The notes beneath the pieces were generated by a model. The model saw only the letters and a list, made by a program, of their open reading frames with translations, did not search any database and had not been told where the DNA came from. Positions 58,780-64,000 of a stretch of 64,000 nucleotides of DNA are shown in pieces. This DNA comes from Streptomyces sp. 6-11-2 (GTDB lineage Bacteria > Actinomycetota > Actinomycetes > Streptomycetales > Streptomycetaceae). Positions within the stretch are counted from its first letter, which is position 1, and every line of letters starts with the position of its first letter. The stretch lies in contig NZ_BJOR01000001.1 of NCBI RefSeq assembly GCF_006540305.1, forward strand, positions 2,046,001-2,110,000. The letters are read 5' to 3'. Both the position numbers and the translations under genes were made by a program.

Positions 58780-60855
58780 GTGACCCGCAGCGTGTACGTG
58801 ACCGGCATCGACCGCGGTGACGGCCGACAGGTCGTCGAGCTGGGAGTCATGGAACTGCTGACCCGGCAGGTGGACCGGGTGGGGGTCTTCCGCCCCCTCG
58901 TCCACGACGGCCCCGACCGCCTCTTCGAACTGCTGCGCGCCCGCTACCGGCTCTCCCAGGACCCGGCGACCGTCTACGGCATGGACTACCACGAGGCGTC
59001 CGCCCTCCAGGCCGAGCAGGGCACGGACGAACTGGTGTCGGCCCTCGTCGACCGCTTCCACCTGGTCGCCCGCGACTACGACGTGGTCCTCGTCCTGGGC
59101 ACCGACTACGCCGACACGCAGCTCCCGGACGAGCTGTCCCTCAACGCCCGGCTCGCCAACGAGTTCGGGGCCTCCGTCCTGCCGGTCGTGGGCGGCCGCA
59201 GGCAGAACGCCGAGTCGGTGCTCGCCGAGACCCGCAACGCCTACCGCGCCTACGACGGCCTGGGCTGCGACGTGCTGGCCATGGTCACCAACCGGGTCGC
59301 CCGCGAGGACCGCGACGAGATCGCCGAGCGGCTGGCCGGCCGGCTGCCGGTGCCCTGCTGGGTGGTGCCCGACGAACCGGCCCTGTCCGCGCCCACGGTC
59401 GCGCAGATCACCCAGGCCCTGGACGGCCGGGTCCTGCTGGGCGACGACTCCGGCCTGGCCCGCGACGCCCTCGACTTCGTCTTCGGCGGCGCCATGCTGC
59501 CCAACCTCCTCAAGGCGCTGACCCCCGGCTGCCTGGTGGTCACCCCCGGCGACCGCGCAGACCTGGTCATCGGCTCGCTCGCCGCGCACAGCGCCGGCAC
59601 CCCGCCGATAGCCGGCGTGCTGCTCACCCTGAACGAGGCACCGCGGCAGGAGATCCTCACCCTGGCCGGCCGGCTCGCCCCGGGCACCCCGGTCGTCTCG
59701 GTGTCCGGCAACAGCTTCCCCACCGCCGAGCGGCTGTTCTCCCTGGAGGGCAAGCTGAACGCGGCCACCCCGCGCAAGGCGGAGACCGCGCTCGGCCTGT
59801 TCGAGCGGTACGTCGACACCGCCGACCTCAGCAAGCGCGTCTCCGCGCCCAGCAGCGACCGGGTCACCCCGATGATGTTCGAGCACCAGCTGCTCGAACA
59901 GGCCCGCAGCGACAGGCGCCGTGTGGTTCTGCCGGAGGGCACCGAGGAGCGCGTGCTGCACGCGGCGGAGGTGCTGCTGCGCCGGGGCGTGTGCGACCTG
60001 ACGCTGCTCGGCCCGGTGGAGGGGATCCGCAAGAAGGCCGCCGACCTCGGCATCGACCTCGGGGACGCGCAGCTGATCGACCCGGCCACCTCCGACCTGC
60101 GGGACGCCTTCGCCGAGCAGTACGCGCTGCTGCGCGCCCACAAGGGCGTCACCGTCGAGCTGGCGTACGACGTCGTCTCGGACGTGAACTACTTCGGCAC
60201 GCTCATGGTGCAGGAGGGTCTGGCCGACGGCATGGTGTCGGGCTCGGTGCACTCCACGGCCGCGACCATCCGGCCCGCGTTCGAGATCATCAAGACCCGC
60301 CGGGACGCCTCGATCGTCTCGTCGGTGTTCTTCATGTGCCTGGCCGACAAGGTCCTCGTCTACGGCGACTGCGCGGTCAACCCCGTCCCGGACGCGGAGC
60401 AACTCGCCGACATCGCCATCCAGTCGGCGGCCACCGCCGCCCGGTTCGGCGTGGAGCCGCGGATCGCCATGCTCTCGTACTCCACCGGCGACTCCGGCTC
60501 GGGCGCCGACGTGGACAAGGTGCGCGAGGCGACCGAGCTGGTGCGGCTGCGCCGCCCGGACCTGATGATCGAGGGGCCGATCCAGTACGACGCGGCCGTG
60601 GAACCGTCGGTGGCCGCCACCAAGCTGCCCGGTTCGGAGGTGGCGGGGCAGGCCACCGTGCTGATCTTCCCGGACCTGAACACCGGCAACAACACGTACA
60701 AGGCCGTGCAGCGTTCGGCCGGCGCGATCGCGGTCGGCCCGGTCCTCCAGGGTCTGCGCAAGCCGATCAACGACCTGTCCCGCGGCGCCCTCGTGCAGGA
60801 CATCGTCACCACTGTGGCCATCACGGCGATCCAGGCCCAGTCGTCCGGCAACTGA
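58780..60855 (+). CDS. pta: Phosphate acetyltransferase (long form)
   Basis: Pta interconverts acetyl-CoA and acetyl phosphate. The 691-residue product has the long-form layout: an N-terminal P-loop-like domain (about 1-200) whose nucleotide loop is degenerate (GIDRGDGRQVVELG), a DRTGG domain (about 210-330), and the catalytic PTA domain (about 370-690) with EGTEERVLHAA and SYSTGDSGSG. The GTG at 58780 follows CGGAGAG. Forms a pathway unit with ackA downstream. Confidence 0.95.
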   Translation: MTRSVYVTGIDRGDGRQVVELGVMELLTRQVDRVGVFRPLVHDGPDRLFELLRARYRLSQDPATVYGMDYHEASALQAEQGTDELVSALVDRFHLVARDYDVVLVLGTDYADTQLPDELSLNARLANEFGASVLPVVGGRRQNAESVLAETRNAYRAYDGLGCDVLAMVTNRVAREDRDEIAERLAGRLPVPCWVVPDEPALSAPTVAQITQALDGRVLLGDDSGLARDALDFVFGGAMLPNLLKALTPGCLVVTPGDRADLVIGSLAAHSAGTPPIAGVLLTLNEAPRQEILTLAGRLAPGTPVVSVSGNSFPTAERLFSLEGKLNAATPRKAETALGLFERYVDTADLSKRVSAPSSDRVTPMMFEHQLLEQARSDRRRVVLPEGTEERVLHAAEVLLRRGVCDLTLLGPVEGIRKKAADLGIDLGDAQLIDPATSDLRDAFAEQYALLRAHKGVTVELAYDVVSDVNYFGTLMVQEGLADGMVSGSVHSTAATIRPAFEIIKTRRDASIVSSVFFMCLADKVLVYGDCAVNPVPDAEQLADIAIQSAATAARFGVEPRIAMLSYSTGDSGSGADVDKVREATELVRLRRPDLMIEGPIQYDAAVEPSVAATKLPGSEVAGQATVLIFPDLNTGNNTYKAVQRSAGAIAVGPVLQGLRKPINDLSRGALVQDIVTTVAITAIQAQSSGN

Positions 60856-60863
60856 CCTCCCGT

Positions 60864-60905
60864 CGGCCGTGTGTGCCGGGGCCGCCGCCCCGGCACACAC
60901 GGCCG
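60864..60905 (+). terminator. 19-bp perfect hairpin between pta and ackA
   Basis: 60864-60882 pairs without mismatch to 60887-60905 around loop CGCC. It starts 9 bases after the pta stop and ends 40 before the ackA start. No T-run follows. It should end most transcription or stabilise the pta mRNA, uncoupling the two levels. Confidence 0.75.
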
Positions 60906-60944
60906 CAGACCTCCACAGCTCCCGACCAGAAAGCGTCAGCGCTC

Positions 60945-62153
60945 GTGACCGCGACCCGCGTCCTCGTCCTCAACTCCGGCTCCTCGTCGGTGAAGTACCA
61001 GCTGCTCGACATGCGCGACGCGACCCGGCTCGCCGTCGGCCTGGTGGAGCGCATCGGCGAGCAGACCTCCCGGCTCCGGCACACCTGCCTGACCACGGGG
61101 GCCACCCGCGAGGAGAACGGCCCGATCGCCGACCACGACGCCGCGCTGAAGTCGGTCGCGGAGGAACTGGCCCGGGACGGGCTCGGCCTGGACTCCCCCG
61201 AACTGGCCGCGATCGGGCACCGGGTGGTGCACGGCGGCATGTTCTTCACCGAGCCCACCGTCATCGACAACGCCGTGCTCACCGAGATCGAGCGGCTGAT
61301 CCCGGTGGCGCCGCTGCACAACCCGGCCAACCTCACCGGCATCCGCACGGCCATGGCGCTGCGCCCCGACCTGCCGCAGGTCGCCGTCTTCGACACGGCG
61401 TTCCACACGACCATGCCGGAGTCCGCGGCGCGCTACGCGATCGACACGAAGATCGCGGACCGGTACCGGGTGCGGCGCTACGGCTTCCACGGCACCTCGC
61501 ACGGCTACGTCTCCCGGGCGACGGCGGAGCTGCTCGGCAAGGCCCCCGAGGACGTCAACGTCATCGTGCTGCACCTGGGCAACGGCGCGTCGGCCTCGGC
61601 GGTCCGGGGCGGCCGGTGCGTGGACACCTCCATGGGGCTCACCCCGCTGGAGGGGCTGGTGATGGGAACACGTTCCGGTGACCTCGACCCGGCCGTCATC
61701 TTCCATTTGCAGCGTGTCGGCGGAATGTCCATGGACGAGGTCGACACTCTCCTCAACAAGAGGAGCGGTTTGTTCGGCCTGTGCGGCGACAACGACATGC
61801 GGGAGATTCGGCGCCGGATGGAGGAGGGCGACGATGAGGCACGGCTCGCGTTCGAGATCTACATCCATCGGCTGAAGAAGTACGTGGGCGCCTATTACGC
61901 GGTACTCGGCACGGTGGACGCGGTCGCCTTCACGGCCGGGGTCGGCGAGAACGCGGCCTTTGTGCGGGAGGCCGCCCTCGACGGCCTGGAGGGGCTGGGC
62001 CTGGCCGTGGACCGCGAGCGGAACGCCGTACGCGGCGACGGGGCGCGGCTGATCTCGCCCGAGGGCGCGCGGACCGCCGTGGCCGTGGTTCCCACGGACG
62101 AGGAAATGGAGATCGCCACCCAGACTTACGCACTGGTCGGAAAGGACGGCTGA
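60945..62153 (+). CDS. ackA: Acetate kinase
   Basis: AckA converts acetyl phosphate and ADP to acetate and ATP. The 402-residue product has NSGSSSVKYQL, GHRVVHGG, FHGTSHGYVS, the adenosine-binding HLGNGAS and the C-terminal FTAGVGENA, all family landmarks. The GTG at 60945 has only a weak purine stretch (AGAAAG) upstream. It is separated from pta by a perfect hairpin, so the two may be expressed at different levels. Confidence 0.96.
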   Translation: MTATRVLVLNSGSSSVKYQLLDMRDATRLAVGLVERIGEQTSRLRHTCLTTGATREENGPIADHDAALKSVAEELARDGLGLDSPELAAIGHRVVHGGMFFTEPTVIDNAVLTEIERLIPVAPLHNPANLTGIRTAMALRPDLPQVAVFDTAFHTTMPESAARYAIDTKIADRYRVRRYGFHGTSHGYVSRATAELLGKAPEDVNVIVLHLGNGASASAVRGGRCVDTSMGLTPLEGLVMGTRSGDLDPAVIFHLQRVGGMSMDEVDTLLNKRSGLFGLCGDNDMREIRRRMEEGDDEARLAFEIYIHRLKKYVGAYYAVLGTVDAVAFTAGVGENAAFVREAALDGLEGLGLAVDRERNAVRGDGARLISPEGARTAVAVVPTDEEMEIATQTYALVGKDG

Positions 62154-62162
62154 GCGCGTCCA

Positions 62163-62255
62163 CGGAATTCCGGCCGGCACTCGACTGAGCGCGAAGGCGC
62201 CCATTTGTACCTTCCACCAGACGGAATATTCCGGAGCGAAACAAACCGATAGGAT
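62163..62255 (+). promoter_or_regulatory. pyk promoter with two palindromes
   Basis: TAGGAT at 62250-62255 is a TAnnnT -10. It ends 6 bases before the pyk ATG and no ribosome site is present, so the mRNA is probably leaderless. The -35 zone is occupied by the perfect palindrome CGGAATATTCCG (62222-62233). A related CGGAATTCCG lies at 62163-62172 just after the ackA stop. Both may bind one regulator. Confidence 0.55.
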
Positions 62256-62261
62256 CGCCCC

Positions 62262-63692
62262 ATGCGCCGTTCGAAAATCGTCTGTACTCTCGGCCCAGCG
62301 GTCGACTCCCACGAGATGCTCGTCGCCATGATCGAGGCGGGCATGAATGTGGCCCGTTTCAACTTCAGCCACGGAACGCACGCCGAGCACCAGGCACGGT
62401 ACGACCGTGTCCGCGCCGCGGCCAAGGAGACCGGCCGGGCCATCGCCGTCCTCGCCGACCTCCAGGGCCCGAAGATCCGGCTGGAGACCTTCGCCGAGGG
62501 GCCGGTGGAGCTCGAGCGGGGTGACGAGTTCACCATCACCACCGAGGACGTCCCGGGCGACAAGCACATCTGCGGTACGACGTACAAGGGACTGCCGGCC
62601 GACGTCTCGCGCGGCGACCAGGTCCTCATCAACGACGGCAACGTCGAGCTGAAGGTCCTCGACGTCGAGGGCCCGCGGGTGAAGACGATCGTCATCGAGG
62701 GCGGCGTCATCTCTGACCACAAGGGCATCAACCTGCCCGGCGCCGCGGTGAACGTGCCCGCGCTGTCCGAGAAGGACGTGGAGGACCTGCGGTTCGCGCT
62801 GCGCATGGGCTGCGACATGGTCGCCCTGTCCTTCGTCCGCGACGCCAAGGACGTCTCCGACGTCCACCGGGTCATGGACGAGGAGGGCCAGCGCGTCCCC
62901 GTCATCGCGAAGGTGGAGAAGCCGCAGGCGGTGGAGAACATGCAGGACGTCGTGATGGCGTTCGACGGTGTGATGGTGGCCCGTGGCGACCTGGCCGTCG
63001 AGTACCCGCTCGAGAAGGTCCCCATGGTGCAGAAGCGCCTGATCGAGCTGTGCCGGCGCAACGCCAAGCCGGTGATCGTGGCGACCCAGATGATGGAGTC
63101 GATGATCACCAACTCCCGTCCGACCCGCGCCGAGGCCTCCGACGTGGCCAACGCGATCCTGGACGGGGCCGACGCGGTCATGCTGTCGGCCGAGTCGAGC
63201 GTGGGCGCCTACCCGGTCGAGACCGTCAAGACGATGTCGAAGATCGTCAGGGCCGCCGAGGAGGAGCTGCTCTCCAAGGGCCTGCAGCCTCTGGTGCCGG
63301 GCAAGAAGCCGCGTACGCAGGGCGGTTCGGTGGCCCGCGCCGCCTGCGAGATCGCCGACTTCCTGGGCGCCAAGGGCCTGGTGGCCTTCACCCAGTCCGG
63401 CGACACGGCCCGCCGACTGTCCCGCTACCGCGCGGTCCAGCCGATCCTGGCGTTCACCACCGACGAGTCCACCCGCAACCAGCTCGCGCTCAGCTGGGGC
63501 GTGGAGTCGCACGTGGTGCCGTTCGTCAACAGCACCGACGAGATGGTCGACCTGGTCGACCAGGAGCTGGTCAAGCTCAACCGCTTCGCCCCCGGCGACA
63601 CGGTCATCATCACCGCCGGCTCGCCCCCCGGCGTCCCCGGCACCACCAACATGGTCCGCGTCCACCACCTGGGCGGCGGCTCGCGCGACTGA
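62262..63692 (+). CDS. pyk: Pyruvate kinase
   Basis: Pyk makes ATP and pyruvate from phosphoenolpyruvate and ADP. The 476-residue product has the N-terminal RRSKIVCTLGP, the NFSHGTH motif, the active-site Lys/Glu signature VIAKVEKPQAVENM and the MVARGDLAVEYP block, and a C-terminal domain. Streptomyces have two pyk genes; this is the copy beside ackA. The ATG at 62262 is fixed by MRRSKIV and by the -10 directly upstream. Confidence 0.97.
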   Translation: MRRSKIVCTLGPAVDSHEMLVAMIEAGMNVARFNFSHGTHAEHQARYDRVRAAAKETGRAIAVLADLQGPKIRLETFAEGPVELERGDEFTITTEDVPGDKHICGTTYKGLPADVSRGDQVLINDGNVELKVLDVEGPRVKTIVIEGGVISDHKGINLPGAAVNVPALSEKDVEDLRFALRMGCDMVALSFVRDAKDVSDVHRVMDEEGQRVPVIAKVEKPQAVENMQDVVMAFDGVMVARGDLAVEYPLEKVPMVQKRLIELCRRNAKPVIVATQMMESMITNSRPTRAEASDVANAILDGADAVMLSAESSVGAYPVETVKTMSKIVRAAEEELLSKGLQPLVPGKKPRTQGGSVARAACEIADFLGAKGLVAFTQSGDTARRLSRYRAVQPILAFTTDESTRNQLALSWGVESHVVPFVNSTDEMVDLVDQELVKLNRFAPGDTVIITAGSPPGVPGTTNMVRVHHLGGGSRD

Positions 63693-63719
63693 GACCGGCC
63701 GAGCGCACGGTCGATCGGC

Positions 63720-63767
63720 ACACCACTGAGGGCGCCTCCTGCGAACAGGGGGCGCCCTCAGTGGTGT
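63720..63767. terminator. Strong bidirectional terminator after pyk
   Basis: A 17-bp perfect stem (63720-63736 with 63751-63767) is extended by an inner CCT/AGG pair. It lies between convergent pyk and the partial leftward gene. Confidence 0.9.
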
Positions 63768-63795
63768 CGCGGCTCCCGGGCGGGACTCCGGCGGG

Positions 63796-64000
63796 TCAGC
63801 CGGTGGTGTACACGTGCATTCCGGGGACGTGCAGGTTGCCGCCGAACTGGGCCGCCTGGACCACTTCGACCTTGGTGAAGTAGATCAGCGGGATGTTCAG
63901 CGGCGGAGGGCTGTCCGGACTGAAGCAGACCGGGAGCAACCCGAACAGGTTGCCGCAGATGCTCTCGGTGTACATCACCGTGTCGCCGCCGCGGATCGTC
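63796..64000 (-). CDS. C-terminal part of an unidentified protein, cut by the window edge
   Basis: The frame is open to the window edge and codes for at least 67 residues: GGDTVMYTESICGNLFG, then CFSPDSPPPLNIPLIYF, ending in GNLHVPGMHVYTTG at 63796. Codon bias fits a real gene. Two cysteines 14 residues apart could form a disulfide in an exported domain. I do not recognise the family. Confidence 0.6.
   Translation of the reverse strand, partial: TIRGGDTVMYTESICGNLFGLLPVCFSPDSPPPLNIPLIYFTKVEVVQAAQFGGNLHVPGMHVYTTG

Noticed and set aside
60936..63668. 910-codon frame antisense to pyk and ackA
   Set aside because: It would cross two complete, well-conserved enzymes and has no motif of its own.

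Overview
The window is chromosomal DNA from a Streptomyces or a close relative. G+C is very high, nearly every third codon position is G or C, GTG and TTG starts are common, and the GlgE maltosyltransferase pathway is present. From memory the gene order matches the Streptomyces coelicolor region of about SCO5472 down to SCO5423, read in that direction. I could not check this by alignment.

Layout. 1-4602: a glycine riboswitch (cut by the left edge) followed by gcvT-gcvH-glyA-sdaA, a glycine/serine catabolic unit. 4634-6869: a leftward pair, zinc-ribbon membrane protein and SPFH/GYF protein, resembling Bacillus YdjG/YdjI. 7043-17574: envelope genes, with a secreted PI-PLC, a GH25 muramidase, a PGRP amidase, a YncE-type lipoprotein coupled to a polysaccharide deacetylase, and an L,D-transpeptidase. 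Among them lie a MerR regulator, a frameshifted small secreted protein, an RsbW-like ATPase and an enoyl-CoA hydratase. 18125-20386: glgX. 20370-25432: a leftward set of ABC ATPase, ABC permease, histidine kinase and response regulator, interrupted between permease and kinase by a tnpB-only IS200/IS605-type element. 25638-32929: four consecutive fused ABC exporters forming two heterodimers. 33312-35561: an M4 metalloprotease and a DUF1990 protein.

35686-46633 is the alpha-glucan block: glgP leftward, then glgE-treS and pep2-glgB rightward. Together with glgX it covers trehalose to maltose to maltose-1-phosphate to linear and branched glucan, plus breakdown. 46754-50760: a HelD-type RNA polymerase recycling factor, a candidate small RNA, a thioredoxin coupled to a MerR regulator, and a DUF2127-like membrane protein. 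50867-53259: an MFS exporter and its divergent TetR regulator with three operators. 53350-57265: a dicarboxylate symporter and a divergent CitA/CitB-type two-component system. 57555-63692: pfkA, pta, ackA and pyk, the ends of glycolysis and the acetate node. A partial leftward gene of unknown function runs off the right edge.

Most of the window is conserved core chromosome. The items that stand out are a strong consensus promoter plus perfect terminator with no gene between them (candidate sRNA at about 49048-49143), an ABC heterodimer in which one partner has lost Walker A and the other has lost its signature motif, the intact orphan TnpB with its RNA-like 3' end, a histone-H1-like tail on GlgB, and a T-tailed terminator upstream of pta.
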